From: Paraphotobacterium marinum
GTDB taxonomy: Bacteria > Pseudomonadota > Gammaproteobacteria > Enterobacterales > Vibrionaceae
DNA: 64,000 nt
Reading direction: 5' to 3'
Assembly: GCF_002216855.1 (NCBI RefSeq)
Contig: NZ_CP022355.1
Span: forward strand, 744,001-808,000
In this document: one piece after another, positions 35,551-48,477 of the stretch
Position numbering within the stretch: the stretch's first letter is position 1
How the letters are laid out: each line of letters opens with the position of its first letter
Notes under the pieces: generated by a model
Told to the model about the DNA's origin: nothing
The model's input: the letters and a program-made list of their open reading frames with translations, nothing else
The model's database searches: none
Position numbers and translations under genes: made by a program

Positions 35551-35626
35551 GTCCCGTTCGTCTAGAGGCCTAGGACACCGCCCTTTCACGGCGGTAACAG
35601 GGGTTCGACTCCCCTACGGGACGCCA
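35551..35626 (+). tRNA. tRNA-Glu (UUC) in the 16S-23S spacer
   Basis: A 76-base tRNA with anticodon TTC in CCTTTCACG, acceptor stem GTCCCGT/ACGGGAC and encoded CCA. A single tRNA-Glu is one of the standard rrn spacer tRNAs in gammaproteobacteria. Its CCA end is shared with the strong hairpin that follows. Confidence 0.97.
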
Positions 35627-35672
35627 ATTCCTAAGATGTTTGATAGAGACATTTTAGGAATTGGTTTTTTTT
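35624..35672 (+). terminator. Terminator-like 16-bp hairpin plus T8 inside the rrn spacer
   Basis: Bases 35624-35639 pair without interruption (one G:U) with 35649-35664 around a 9-base loop, followed by T8 (35665-35672). The left arm begins in the CCA end of tRNA-Glu. It has the form of an intrinsic terminator although 23S lies downstream. It may be bypassed by antitermination or may serve as an RNase III-type processing stem. Confidence 0.6.
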
Positions 35673-35681
35673 GAAAACCAT

Positions 35682-35695
35682 AGCTCTTTAACAAT
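35682..35695 (+). promoter_or_regulatory. Spacer boxA before 23S
   Basis: AGCTCTTTAACAAT closely matches the E. coli boxA antitermination element and sits in its usual place between the spacer tRNA and 23S. It is the obvious candidate to re-arm RNA polymerase just after the terminator-like hairpin. Confidence 0.75.
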
Positions 35696-35842
35696 TTGGA
35701 AAGCTGACTAGTAAAATAATTCTAACGAAAGTTAGAAGAGTTCTCAAAAAGCAAAACACATCAAGTGTCTTGTATTTTTAAGATCCGGCGAAACAAAGAA
35801 CCTTGGTTGTTTAGACATACGTGAGACCCTTTGGGGTTGTAT

Positions 35843-38733
<2,891 letters not shown>

Positions 38734-38822
38734 ACAACACCCAAGGGGTTTTGCAGGATTTTAAAGATATAAAGATCTTGATGTGTATTGCAAAGTCAGC
38801 TTTTCGAATTGTAAACAAATTT

Positions 38823-38942
38823 TGCTTGGCGACCATAGCATTATGGCACCACCTGATCCCATGCCGAACTCAGAAGTGAAACGTAATTGCGCCAATGGTA
38901 GTGTGGGGATTCCCCATGTGAGAGTAGGTCATCGCCAAGTCC
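38823..38942 (+). rRNA. rrf: 5S ribosomal RNA, copy 1
   Basis: About 120 bases, with closing helix GCTTGGCGA/TCGCCAAGT. The core CCGAACTCAGAAGTGAAA and GGTAGTGTGGGG are conserved. It lies about 90 bases after 23S. Confidence 0.95.
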
Positions 38943-38948
38943 CATTTT

Positions 38949-39068
38949 TATCTGGTAATAATAGCGTTATTGAACCACCTGATTCCATACCGAACTCAGA
39001 AGTGAAAAGTAACAGCGCCGATGGTAGTGTGGGGATTCCCCATGTGAGAGTAGGACATTACCAGATCA
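38949..39068 (+). rRNA. rrf: 5S ribosomal RNA, divergent copy 2
   Basis: A second 5S gene a few bases after the first. It differs from copy 1 at roughly 20 of 120 positions. The closing helix is rewritten but still perfectly paired (ATCTGGTAAT with ATTACCAGAT), and the loops and helices that contact proteins L5 and L18 are largely unchanged. It should therefore still fold. I find no clear rrn terminator between here and tamA. Confidence 0.9.
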
Positions 39069-39215
39069 TCTTACATAATTTCATATTTCAAAGTATATAA
39101 TTCAATCATATTAATACTCAAATATTTTATGAATCTAATCATTTTTTATTGATAGATCTGTCAAGATAACTTGATGTATAATAAATAACATTTTTTATTA
39201 AAGTTAATCAGGGAT

Positions 39216-40913
39216 ATGAGAAAGCTTTTATTTTTTTTATTATTTTTGTCGTCAGTGGTTTCAGCAAACGAAAATATCAAAATTACAGGTGTTGAAGGAA
39301 ATATTAAAAAAAATGTAGAGTTATATCTTAACAAAGATCATTTAATGAATGTTGGAAATAAATCATTTTCAATAGAAACTATAAAAGTTAACGTTAAGAA
39401 TGCGTTGAATGCAGTGGGTTATTATAATTCAAATATAAAAGTCAATATCATAAGAAATCAAATTGATGTGGAAATTGAGCTTGGGAAACCAATTATTTTG
39501 CAACAATTAGATTTCTCTCTTCTTTCAAATAAAAAAACACCAAATTTTATAAACAATATTATAAAAAGAAGTAAGTTAGAACGAGGTGTTATTCTTAATC
39601 AGAAGTTTTATGAAAAATTGAAAGAAAAAATTATTGAAAAATCTATTAGTAAGGGATACTTTGATGCAAAGTTTATTATCCATAAGCTATATATTTCACC
39701 ATCATTAAATGAAGCAATTGTTAAACTAAAACTCTCTCTAGGTAAACTTTATAAATTCGGTTTAACTGATTTTAAAGGCAGTCAGATAAATGAAAGCATT
39801 CTTAAAAACTTATTAGATTATAAACAAAACTCGCCACTAACAATAAAAAGTTTGAATAATACGACCAATAATTTAAGCTTAACAAATTGGTTTAGTTCTG
39901 TAGAGATTGAACGTAAATTAACAAAGTCTGATAAAAATGGTGTGGTTCCAATTACTATTTTACTCTCTCCAGCAACTAAAAATTTCTTGACGACAGGTAT
40001 AGGCTATGATTCAGATTCTGGTTTGTACGCCAAGATTAATTGGTTTAAGCCATGGTTAAATGCAGACGGCGACAGCTTTAATTTAAATACTTATATCAAT
40101 ACAAATGAACCAGAGGTAAGTGCATCCTATCGAATGCCAAGTAAAGGAAATCCTCTAAATATCTATAATGAATTTAGTACTTCACTGAGTTATGTGGGTA
40201 CACATGATACAATAAGTAAAAATGCAAGTTTCGGATTCAATAGATATCAAAAATTATCAACATTTTATAATATAGCCTACGGCATTAATTTTTATTATGA
40301 AAATTATAAACAAGCTTCGATATATTCTGATATAGCGAAATTTTTTGTACCCTCAATTACATTAACAAGAAGTACAAAAGGAAATAAATTTAGGTTAGAC
40401 TCAGGAAATTCTGAACAAATTACAGTTGAATACACAAATCCTTCGATTGGTAATATTCCAAGCTTTACTCGTATTACTTCTACAAATACATTTGTTCAAA
40501 AGTTAAATAAAGCACAAAGATTAATTTTAAGTATTAATGGCGGCTATATTATAACAGATAATATCAATAGGGTTCCTCCATCATTTTCATTTTTTCTAGG
40601 AGGTGGCAATTCTATAAGAGGTTTTGATTATCAAAGTATCTCTCCACAGGCTATTAATGGTAAACAGGTTGGAGGAAAGTATCAGTTTTATACTAGAACA
40701 GAATATCAGCATAAAATATTTAATAAGTGGTGGGGAGGTATATTTTATGATTATGGGTCATCCTGGAGTTCAAAAAAAAATTTAAGGTGGTATAGAGGTA
40801 TTGGTCCAGTAATTATAAGAAATACAAGGTTTGGAGATTTTTCATTATATATCGGACATGGTTTGGGCACTAATGAAATTCACTTCTATTTCTCATTAGG
40901 AGTTTCACTGTAA
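39216..40913 (+). CDS. tamA: Translocation and assembly module outer-membrane protein TamA
   Basis: A 565-residue BamA/Omp85-family protein. A signal peptide (residues 1-17, ending VSANE) is followed by POTRA domains to about residue 260 and a C-terminal 16-strand barrel. The barrel carries the Omp85 motifs FFLGGGNSIRGFDY and IGHGLGTNEIHF. With TamB it helps insert outer-membrane proteins and move phospholipids. An AGGGAT site precedes the ATG, and tamB overlaps the stop by one base. Confidence 0.94.
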   Translation: MRKLLFFLLFLSSVVSANENIKITGVEGNIKKNVELYLNKDHLMNVGNKSFSIETIKVNVKNALNAVGYYNSNIKVNIIRNQIDVEIELGKPIILQQLDFSLLSNKKTPNFINNIIKRSKLERGVILNQKFYEKLKEKIIEKSISKGYFDAKFIIHKLYISPSLNEAIVKLKLSLGKLYKFGLTDFKGSQINESILKNLLDYKQNSPLTIKSLNNTTNNLSLTNWFSSVEIERKLTKSDKNGVVPITILLSPATKNFLTTGIGYDSDSGLYAKINWFKPWLNADGDSFNLNTYINTNEPEVSASYRMPSKGNPLNIYNEFSTSLSYVGTHDTISKNASFGFNRYQKLSTFYNIAYGINFYYENYKQASIYSDIAKFFVPSITLTRSTKGNKFRLDSGNSEQITVEYTNPSIGNIPSFTRITSTNTFVQKLNKAQRLILSINGGYIITDNINRVPPSFSFFLGGGNSIRGFDYQSISPQAINGKQVGGKYQFYTRTEYQHKIFNKWWGGIFYDYGSSWSSKKNLRWYRGIGPVIIRNTRFGDFSLYIGHGLGTNEIHFYFSLGVSL

Positions 40914-43900
40914 TGCTTAAAAGATTAATAATAACTACGATATTTTTACTATTATTTTTAACTACCTTGACTTATTGTTTATTGGTGTCATCTGCAGGTA
41001 ATAAATTGGTTTTTAGTATAGTTAATGACTTTAGTGATACCTTACACATAGAATATATCAAGGGAAATATTTTTGATGGCATTAATTTTAACAGTATTAG
41101 TTTTAACAATAAAAATGTACAAACAAAATTATCAAATATTGAAGCAAAGCTAGGGTTTAATATACATACGTATACTCTTTCAATTAAAAGATTGCACGTT
41201 ATAAATACAGTTGTTCAGAATAAAAAAAACTCAAAAAGTGAAGATAGTAAGGATACAGATAGTGATTTTTATACAAAGCTTCTTCCAAATATCAATTTTA
41301 ATAAAGTTTTATTTAATCAAGTAAAATATATCACAAAGTCTAAAGTACATACTTTAAATAGTTTAAAGTTTAAAGGTTTTTTAAATAAAACCAAATTAAA
41401 GCTTGAGGAGGCTTCACTAAATTATAATGATATAGTTTTTGGCATAAACGGGAATTTGGACATGAAGGATTCTAACTATTTGGTAAAATTGAATGTAAAT
41501 TATCAAATTGATAACAAAGAATTTTTGAAGGCTAACCAATTAAAAAGCATTAATGGAAATTTTATTTTGAATGGTTCCATATTGTCTTCATTTAGTATTT
41601 TTTCAAAATCTTATATTATTAGTGACTCAAATAAGAAATCAATTGTTTTAGGTAAAGGTAAGGGTAACAATAAAAAGTTCCAGTTTAATTTATTAGATAA
41701 TAATAACAGAATAAATTTGTTGGGAACTTTACTTTTTGAAAAAACCATAAAATATAAGGTTGCTCTTGTACTAAAATCTCTACCAGTATATTTCAGCGAC
41801 TCTAATTTTATTAATATAACAGGACGATTAAATCTTGATGGTCTATTAAAGGAACATAGCACTAGCGTAAATTTAAATACTAAATTGCATCTTTATAATA
41901 AAAAACAAAATTTAATTTTAAATACAGACATTAATAATTTTAATATCTCAGATAATAAAATTATTAATGTTTCAAATATATTCTTATCAGTCAAAAATAA
42001 AAATAAAAATAAAAAAATATTTTTTGTAAAAGGAAAACTAACTACAAATCATTTAAATTTAATAGCAAAACTTGATTGTGAAAATCTAAAATATTTCTTA
42101 CCTCAATCAAAAGGTAAGATAGAAGGTGAGGCATTATTAAGTGGGACGGTTAATAACCCGAGGGCAAAAATTAGGCTCAAAGGCAAAGGTGTAAATATTT
42201 TTGACACAATTTCATTTTATTCAGCTAGTTTGTTTATGGATACAAATTTCGTAAATGGATATTTGAAACCAGTAGTTCATTTAACCTTAAAGAAAGCTTT
42301 TTATAAAAAGATAGGTTTTGGCAGTGTGAGTTTAATTTCTTCTATGAATGCTAAAAGTGATTCTTTTCATTTTGAGCTACTAAAAGGTGATACAAAAATT
42401 GAATCCTTTTTTTCAACAAAATTATCAAAAAAACAAATATTTTTTAATTTCCAAACATTAAATTTAACTTATAGAAAAAATTATTTTCATTTAATAAAAC
42501 CTTTCATTGTTAATTACGACTTTCATAAAATAGATATTGGTACAATTTCTTTGAGGAGTAAGGCTTCAAAAATTGATGTTTATATTAAAAATCTATTAAA
42601 CAATAATTTGGTATACAAATTAAATCTTCAAAATCTTGATGTTAAAGCTATCGATAATTTTTTACCCTCTAACATAAAGTTAACAGGAAAATTAAATGTG
42701 GGTATTCAGGGGAACAAATATAAAAACTCTTTATACATTAAGAGTGAAGGCTCATTTTCTTTAAAAAAATCAGGTGTTTTTAGAAAAATTTTTACTTGGA
42801 AAAAGTTTAATTTGAAAGGAGGTTTAGTCAATAATCAAGTAAATTTAAGTATCAACTCTAAACTTAATAAAATAGGACTCCTTAAATTACAATTAAACAT
42901 AAAAGACATTTATCAAAAAAAAATATTAGATGGTTATTTGAAATTAAATAATATACCTTTAGAGTCACTTAGCCACCTGTCTAGAGAAATAACTAATTTA
43001 GGTGCAATAGCTAATTCAGATATTAAGATTAGTGGTGACTTAAAAACACCTCACTTTGAAGGTCAATCAAATATCAAGATTAACAGAGTTAAAACTACAA
43101 TTTTTCCATTTAATATTAAAAATGGAAAGATTGACATAAAATTGAATAAAAAATTGATAAACATTAACACTCATGTTCAAACTAATTCCGGCTTTTTATC
43201 AATTCAATCAGACCTGAAAGATTACTTTACCGAAAATGCTCTTTTAAAATTTATAGTTAAAACAAATAATTTTAATCTAAATATTCCTCAATATGGAAAT
43301 GGATTGATTAGTTCAAATATTAATGGAGTCATTTCAAAAGATAGTTTTGATATATCAGGTAATATTAATATTCCAAGTGGTAAACTAAAAATTCAAAGTT
43401 TTCCTGAAGAAGCTATTACCACATCAAAAGATGTTATTCTGGTCGACTCTAAGTATAAACCTCTTCGCAAAAATTTATTATCAACGACAAAAAAAGTAAA
43501 TGGCTTAATCCAAATAAATATAGGTAACAAATTTAAAATTAAGGGTTTGGGGTTTAAAGGTAATATTTTTGGGAATTTGAAATTACAATATAAAAATAAT
43601 AACTTAGCCTTATTTGGGCAGTTAATAACTAATGGCAAATATAATCAATTTAGCCAAAACCTTATCCTCGAAAAAGATAGTAAAGTAATATTTAATGGTG
43701 TTTTAGATAACCCTTCTTTATTCATAAAAGCATATCGTAACCCTGAGATTACCAGTAGTGACATTCAGAAAGTTGGAGTTAAAGTAACAGGATCATTAAA
43801 TAGACCTCAAATCTCATTGTACTCGATCCCTTCAAAACCAAAACCAGAACAAATATCGTATCTGGTATATGGTCATGGTTTATCAAATAATAGTGATAAT

Positions 43901-44206
43901 AAAAAGAATGCAAACTTAGCAGGACTAGGTTTGTTGATATCAAACTCAAATGGAACTATAAAAAGTTTAGGGAAACAATTAGGAATAAAACAATTAGCTC
44001 TAACATCAAACAGTCAGGGAAATAGTTCACAATTGGCTTTAAGTGGATATATTTTCAAAAAAGTACAACTAACATATGGAATGAATATTGATACTCAAGA
44101 ACCTGAATGGCAAATTAAGTACCATATTAACAATAATATTTATATAGCATTAATACAAAATATTAGTAACTCCGTAGAGATAGTACGCTCATTTAATTTT
44201 GATTAA
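40913..44206 (+). CDS. tamB: Translocation and assembly module inner-membrane protein TamB
   Basis: A 1097-residue AsmA/TamB-type protein anchored by one N-terminal membrane segment (residues 4-25), with a long beta-rich, Asn/Lys-heavy periplasmic body. The C-terminal TamB domain contains TSSDIQKVGVKVTGSLNRPQISLYS and LTYGMNID. It is about 160 residues shorter than the E. coli protein, apparently through loss of body repeats. It bridges the periplasm to TamA. The final codon lies 2 bases from the end of convergent fbp. Confidence 0.93.
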   Translation: MLKRLIITTIFLLLFLTTLTYCLLVSSAGNKLVFSIVNDFSDTLHIEYIKGNIFDGINFNSISFNNKNVQTKLSNIEAKLGFNIHTYTLSIKRLHVINTVVQNKKNSKSEDSKDTDSDFYTKLLPNINFNKVLFNQVKYITKSKVHTLNSLKFKGFLNKTKLKLEEASLNYNDIVFGINGNLDMKDSNYLVKLNVNYQIDNKEFLKANQLKSINGNFILNGSILSSFSIFSKSYIISDSNKKSIVLGKGKGNNKKFQFNLLDNNNRINLLGTLLFEKTIKYKVALVLKSLPVYFSDSNFINITGRLNLDGLLKEHSTSVNLNTKLHLYNKKQNLILNTDINNFNISDNKIINVSNIFLSVKNKNKNKKIFFVKGKLTTNHLNLIAKLDCENLKYFLPQSKGKIEGEALLSGTVNNPRAKIRLKGKGVNIFDTISFYSASLFMDTNFVNGYLKPVVHLTLKKAFYKKIGFGSVSLISSMNAKSDSFHFELLKGDTKIESFFSTKLSKKQIFFNFQTLNLTYRKNYFHLIKPFIVNYDFHKIDIGTISLRSKASKIDVYIKNLLNNNLVYKLNLQNLDVKAIDNFLPSNIKLTGKLNVGIQGNKYKNSLYIKSEGSFSLKKSGVFRKIFTWKKFNLKGGLVNNQVNLSINSKLNKIGLLKLQLNIKDIYQKKILDGYLKLNNIPLESLSHLSREITNLGAIANSDIKISGDLKTPHFEGQSNIKINRVKTTIFPFNIKNGKIDIKLNKKLININTHVQTNSGFLSIQSDLKDYFTENALLKFIVKTNNFNLNIPQYGNGLISSNINGVISKDSFDISGNINIPSGKLKIQSFPEEAITTSKDVILVDSKYKPLRKNLLSTTKKVNGLIQINIGNKFKIKGLGFKGNIFGNLKLQYKNNNLALFGQLITNGKYNQFSQNLILEKDSKVIFNGVLDNPSLFIKAYRNPEITSSDIQKVGVKVTGSLNRPQISLYSIPSKPKPEQISYLVYGHGLSNNSDNKKNANLAGLGLLISNSNGTIKSLGKQLGIKQLALTSNSQGNSSQLALSGYIFKKVQLTYGMNIDTQEPEWQIKYHINNNIYIALIQNISNSVEIVRSFNFD

Positions 44207-44208
44207 GA

Positions 44209-45210
44209 CTAGTCAAAAATATATTTTTTTAAATGAGAAATCATATCTTTAGAACCAACAAAAAATGGAACTCTTTGATGTATTTCTTCAGGAGCTATCT
44301 CAAGAATATTTTTATTATTACTTATTGCAAGTCCTCCTGCTTGCTCTGCAATAAATGCAATTGGATTACATTCATATAATAGTCTTAGTTTTCCATTAGG
44401 ATATGTTGCAGTACTTGGATATAAGAATATTCCTCCTTTTAAAAGATTTCTATGAAAATCAGCTACTAAAGAACCAATGTATCTTGATGTAAAAGGTCTA
44501 GATGTTTGCTTATCAATTTCTTGACAATATTTGATATAAGATTTAATTCCTTGAGGAAATTTTGTATAGTTTCCTTCATTTATGGAATATATTTTACCTT
44601 TTGTCGGTATTTTGATATTTTCATGGGACAAAGCGAAAACACCCAACGATGGATCATATGTAAAGCCATGAACACCATTGCCGGTCGTATATACCAACAT
44701 TGTTGAAGAACCATAAATAATATAACCAGCTGCAACTTGTTTAGTCCCAGGCTGTAAAAAATCTTCGATTTCAACTGGACGACCGACAGGTGTTTTTCTC
44801 TTAAAAATAGAAAATATACTACCAACTGAAACATTTACATCTATGTTAGAAGAACCATCGAGAGGATCCATAAGAACAACATATTTCGATTCTACATTGA
44901 GCTGTTTATCAAACGTAACAACATTATCTTCTTCTTCACTAACAATACCACAAACTTGATTTCTTGCTTTTAGAGTATCTTTGAAAGTCTCGTTAGCAAA
45001 TATATCTAAATTATTTTGAATTTCTCCATGTATATTCTGGTTGTGATTTATCGATGACAAGTCTAATAATCCAGCCTTATTAATTTCTCTATGAACTATT
45101 TTTGCTGCTAATTTAATGGAACTAAGTAATGAAGTGAGTTCACCTGTTGCATAAGATATTTCCTGCTGGTTATCAATTATAAATTCTCCTAAAGTTTTTA
45201 TTTTTTTCAT
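44209..45210 (-). CDS. fbp: Fructose-1,6-bisphosphatase class 1
   Basis: A 333-residue gluconeogenic phosphatase, near the E. coli 332. The metal-binding signature [16 protein letters not shown] and upstream VSEEEDN are intact, and the C-terminal [12 protein letters not shown] matches class 1. It converges with tamB and diverges from mpl, as in E. coli. Confidence 0.96.
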   Translation of the reverse strand: MKKIKTLGEFIIDNQQEISYATGELTSLLSSIKLAAKIVHREINKAGLLDLSSINHNQNIHGEIQNNLDIFANETFKDTLKARNQVCGIVSEEEDNVVTFDKQLNVESKYVVLMDPLDGSSNIDVNVSVGSIFSIFKRKTPVGRPVEIEDFLQPGTKQVAAGYIIYGSSTMLVYTTGNGVHGFTYDPSLGVFALSHENIKIPTKGKIYSINEGNYTKFPQGIKSYIKYCQEIDKQTSRPFTSRYIGSLVADFHRNLLKGGIFLYPSTATYPNGKLRLLYECNPIAFIAEQAGGLAISNNKNILEIAPEEIHQRVPFFVGSKDMISHLKKYIFD

Positions 45211-45409
45211 ATATATGTCCTTTATATTTTTAATATCTTATTATCATTTATTTAATCTTAAATTTTTATAATTAAAAATATATTAACTTGTTTTTTTTGA
45301 TTTATATCATGATTGTTTTCAAAAGATAACACTTTAATGAATATAACTTATCAACATTTTTTTTATAAAATGATATAGTGCTTTTATATTTTTTAGTTAA
45401 GGGTATTAA

Positions 45410-46792
45410 ATGAAAATCCATATTTTAGGTGTTTGTGGTACTTTTATGGCTGGAATAGCCACAATTGCAAAGCAATTAGGTCACGAAGTAAGCGGTAGTG
45501 ATCAAAATATTTATCCTCCAATGAGCACTTATTTAGAAAGCTTAAATATTAAGTTAATTCAAAGCTATGATGCTTCTTTTCTCGAAGAAACAAGTCCTGA
45601 TTTAGTAATTATTGGTAACGCGTTATCTAGAGGAAATCAGTCTGTAGAATATGTTTTGGATAAGGGGATTGAATATGTTTCTGGACCTGAATGGTTATAT
45701 CAAAATGTTTTAAAAGAGAAGTGGGTTTTAGCTGTATCTGGAACACATGGAAAAACTTCAACTTCGAGTATGTTAACATGGATTCTTGAAGACAATGGTT
45801 ATGAGCCTGGTTTTTTAGTAGGCGGAATTTTAAGTAATTTTGGCTGCTCTGCTCGTCTGGGTAAGAGTGATTTTTTTGTAATTGAGGCTGATGAGTATGA
45901 TACATCTTTTTTTGATAAACGATCTAAGTTTATTCATTATGGACCAAAGACATTAATTATTAATAATTTGGAATTTGATCATGCTGACATATTTGCTAAC
46001 TTACTTGAAATTCAAAATCAATTTAATCAAATGTTTAGAAAAATGCCTTCATTCGCAAAATGTTTTATACCAGATAGTTCTAAAAATATAAATCAATTAA
46101 TCGATATGGGTTTTTGGAGTCAACTTCAAAAAAATTTTGGCTCTGAAGGTTTGTGTATTTCCGAACATAACAAAGATTATAGTCAATTTTCTATCATTGA
46201 TGATGGTGATAATAAGCATTCAACTATTGTTGATTGGAATTTAATAGGCGAGCATAATGCAAAAAATGCTGTCATGGCTATTGCTGCAGCTAAGCACATA
46301 GGAATTGCCATTGATTTAAGTGCTAATTCATTAAAGACATTTTTGAGCCCAAAGCGAAGACTAGAGCTTTTATATAACCATGACAATATTTACCTTTATG
46401 ACGACTTTGCACATCACCCTACGGCAATCAAAGAAACTATTCAAGCTTTAAAAAATAAGTTTGATGACAGCTATCAGATTATAGCTATTTTTGAGCCCCG
46501 TTCTGCAACCATGAAAATGGGAGTTCATAACGAAACCCTACTAGACTCTTTTAAAGGAGCTAATGAGGTTTATATGTTTGATAGCGTTAACCTGCCGCAG
46601 TTAAGAAAAGAATCAGAAGAAAAATCACGGCAGTTTGACTTTAAGAGGTTTAAAGAAATAAAAGATCTAGAAGAGTTTTGTCTCACAAGAATAAAAGAAA
46701 AATCAATTATTATAATGATGAGCAATGGGGGGTTTAATAATTTAGCAAATAATTTAAAAAAGAAACTAAATGAAAAGTTTTCTAATGCTTAG
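45410..46792 (+). CDS. mpl: UDP-N-acetylmuramate:L-alanyl-gamma-D-glutamyl-meso-DAP ligase Mpl
   Basis: A Mur-ligase relative of 460 residues that attaches recycled murein tripeptide to UDP-MurNAc. The ATP loop SGTHGKTSTSS is near residue 112 and FIVEADEYDTSFF is typical of Mpl. DDFAHHPTAIKETI marks the C-terminal domain. An intact mpl implies that cell-wall recycling still operates. The 199-base gap shared with divergent fbp holds AT-rich promoter-like DNA but no site I can name. Confidence 0.95.
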   Translation: MKIHILGVCGTFMAGIATIAKQLGHEVSGSDQNIYPPMSTYLESLNIKLIQSYDASFLEETSPDLVIIGNALSRGNQSVEYVLDKGIEYVSGPEWLYQNVLKEKWVLAVSGTHGKTSTSSMLTWILEDNGYEPGFLVGGILSNFGCSARLGKSDFFVIEADEYDTSFFDKRSKFIHYGPKTLIINNLEFDHADIFANLLEIQNQFNQMFRKMPSFAKCFIPDSSKNINQLIDMGFWSQLQKNFGSEGLCISEHNKDYSQFSIIDDGDNKHSTIVDWNLIGEHNAKNAVMAIAAAKHIGIAIDLSANSLKTFLSPKRRLELLYNHDNIYLYDDFAHHPTAIKETIQALKNKFDDSYQIIAIFEPRSATMKMGVHNETLLDSFKGANEVYMFDSVNLPQLRKESEEKSRQFDFKRFKEIKDLEEFCLTRIKEKSIIIMMSNGGFNNLANNLKKKLNEKFSNA

Positions 46793-47257
46793 CTAGATTT
46801 GATATTCAAATAGTTTACACACAGATAAATGGAGTATTTCAGTTTCAACATCTTTTGTGGGGGTTACAAAAATCGTATCATCGCCAGCAACAACTCCAAG
46901 GATGCCAGATGGTCTTCCAAGAGAGTCAAGTAATCTGGCGATTAGTTGTGCAGCACCAGGACCAGTATGAATAACAACCATTGCTGAGTTATATCCGATT
47001 TCCATGACAAGTTCTTTCAATGAACTGCTAATCGTAGGAACACCCAATTCAGTTGGTAAGCAATATACCATTTCTTTTTTTGCATTTCGGGTTCTTACTG
47101 CTCCAAACTTTGTGAGCATTCTTGAAACTTTTGATTGGTTTATGCCATCAAAACCCTGTTTTCTTAAAGAATCGACTATTTCACTTTGAGAGCTCATTAG
47201 TTCTTTTTTTAAAATGACTTTAAAAGCTTTTATTAATTCTTCTTGTTTATTTGTCAT
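46793..47257 (-). CDS. argR: Arginine repressor ArgR
   Basis: A 154-residue hexameric regulator of arginine biosynthesis. The winged-helix region [21 protein letters not shown] binds DNA. The C-terminal domain [15 protein letters not shown] with VAGDDTIFV binds arginine. A GGAG site lies 8 bases before the ATG at 47257; the TTG at 47260 is an alternative. It is divergent from mdh, the usual order. Confidence 0.95.
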   Translation of the reverse strand: MTNKQEELIKAFKVILKKELMSSQSEIVDSLRKQGFDGINQSKVSRMLTKFGAVRTRNAKKEMVYCLPTELGVPTISSSLKELVMEIGYNSAMVVIHTGPGAAQLIARLLDSLGRPSGILGVVAGDDTIFVTPTKDVETEILHLSVCKLFEYQI

Positions 47258-47278
47258 CAAAAATTCTCCAATTTAATA

Positions 47279-47300
47279 ATGATATTTTATATAATATCAT
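47279..47300. promoter_or_regulatory. 8-bp inverted repeat upstream of argR
   Basis: ATGATATT (47279-47286) and AATATCAT (47293-47300) form a perfect palindrome with a 6-base spacer, 22 bases upstream of the argR ATG. The position suits an operator. The half-sites do not fit the ARG box (TGAAT-N4-ATTCA), so the binding protein is unknown and chance in AT-rich DNA is possible. Confidence 0.3.
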
Positions 47301-47484
47301 ATGAAAATTTAAACAAAAAATCATTCTATTCTTTATTTGTTTAATAAGCTAGAGATGTCTTAATTAAAGCTTGATAAAGATCATGTTGTGTAAATTAAAA
47401 AATAACATTTCAAATATAGTCTTTATTTCAAATATATAAAACAATATAGTATTTCTTATTAATTAAGAATATATGGAGTTAAGT

Positions 47485-48432
47485 ATGAAAGTTTCTGTAT
47501 TAGGTGCTGCAGGTGGGATTGGACAAGCTCTTGCCTTATTATTAAAAAATAATCTTCCAGATTACTCTACTTTGTCATTGTATGATATTGCTAGTGTAAC
47601 TCCTGGTGTTGCTAAAGATTTATCTCATATACCAAATAAAGTTAAGGTTGAGGGTTTTTGTGGAGAAGATCCCTCTGATGCAATTAAAGATTCAAATATT
47701 ATTTTAATTTCAGCGGGTGTTGCTAGAAAACCAGGGATGGATAGATCTGACTTATTTAATATAAATGCTGGTATAATAAAAAGTTTGACAGAAAAAATTG
47801 CGATAGCTAATCCCAACGCATTTATAGGCATTATAACCAACCCAGTGAACACAACTGTTCCAATTGCGGCTGAAGTATTAAAACAAAAAGGAGTCTATGA
47901 TTCTAGAAAATTATTCGGAATAACTACCCTTGATGTTATAAGAGCTGAAACTTTTGTATCAGAATTGAAAGGTTATAATAATAAAGATATAGCTGTCCCA
48001 GTTATCGGAGGCCATTCAGGTATAACTATTTTGCCACTACTTTCTCAAGTGAAAGACATAACTTTTACGGAAGAAGAAGTTAAAAATCTTACTTTTAGAA
48101 TACAAAATGCAGGAACAGAAGTTGTAGAAGCAAAAGCTGGCGGGGGTTCTGCTACCTTATCAATGGGTTATGCGGCATACCGATTTACAATGTCATTGAT
48201 TGATGCCTTGAATGGAAAGAAAGAAGTAATTGATTATGCCTATGTTGATACTTCTGATTCTGACAATATTCCATTTTTTGCAAGACCGGTATTACTAAGT
48301 GTCAATGGGATAGAGTCGCATTTACCTCTTGGAGATTTGAGTCCTTACGAAAGTGATATGCTTGATAACATGAAAGAAACACTGAATAACGATATTGATA
48401 AAGGTGTTTCTTTTATAAATTCAAACACCTAG
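47485..48432 (+). CDS. mdh: Malate dehydrogenase
   Basis: An NAD-dependent TCA-cycle enzyme of 315 residues. The Rossmann motif GAAGGIGQA, the substrate-binding arginine region ARKPGMDR and the active-site IGGHSG are present. The ATG at 47485 matches the family start MKVSVLGA and has a GGAG site 6-7 bases upstream; the ATG at 47473 overlaps that site. Confidence 0.96.
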   Translation: MKVSVLGAAGGIGQALALLLKNNLPDYSTLSLYDIASVTPGVAKDLSHIPNKVKVEGFCGEDPSDAIKDSNIILISAGVARKPGMDRSDLFNINAGIIKSLTEKIAIANPNAFIGIITNPVNTTVPIAAEVLKQKGVYDSRKLFGITTLDVIRAETFVSELKGYNNKDIAVPVIGGHSGITILPLLSQVKDITFTEEEVKNLTFRIQNAGTEVVEAKAGGGSATLSMGYAAYRFTMSLIDALNGKKEVIDYAYVDTSDSDNIPFFARPVLLSVNGIESHLPLGDLSPYESDMLDNMKETLNNDIDKGVSFINSNT

Positions 48433-48445
48433 GACAATAATAACA

Positions 48446-48477
48446 TAGCTTCAATTAGTATTCCCTACTTGAAGCTA
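48446..48477. terminator. Hairpin at the convergent ends of mdh and ispB
   Basis: TAGCTTCAA (48446-48454) pairs with TTGAAGCTA (48469-48477) around a 14-base loop that includes the ispB stop codon. The flanks are AT-rich but without a long T run. It is plausible as a shared terminator. Confidence 0.45.

Noticed and set aside
38783-39100. A 105-codon open frame encoding two near-identical repeats, resembling a small tandem-repeat protein
   Set aside because: It is the translation of the two tandem 5S rRNA genes; the repeat comes from RNA structure and there is no ribosome site.
39125-39165. AT-rich hairpin after the second 5S as an rrn terminator
   Set aside because: The stem has a bulge and no T tract follows its right arm; support is too weak.
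47279-47300. Possible ARG box for ArgR autoregulation
   Set aside because: The half-sites and 6-base spacer do not fit TGAAT-N4-ATTCA, so I list it only as an unassigned palindrome.
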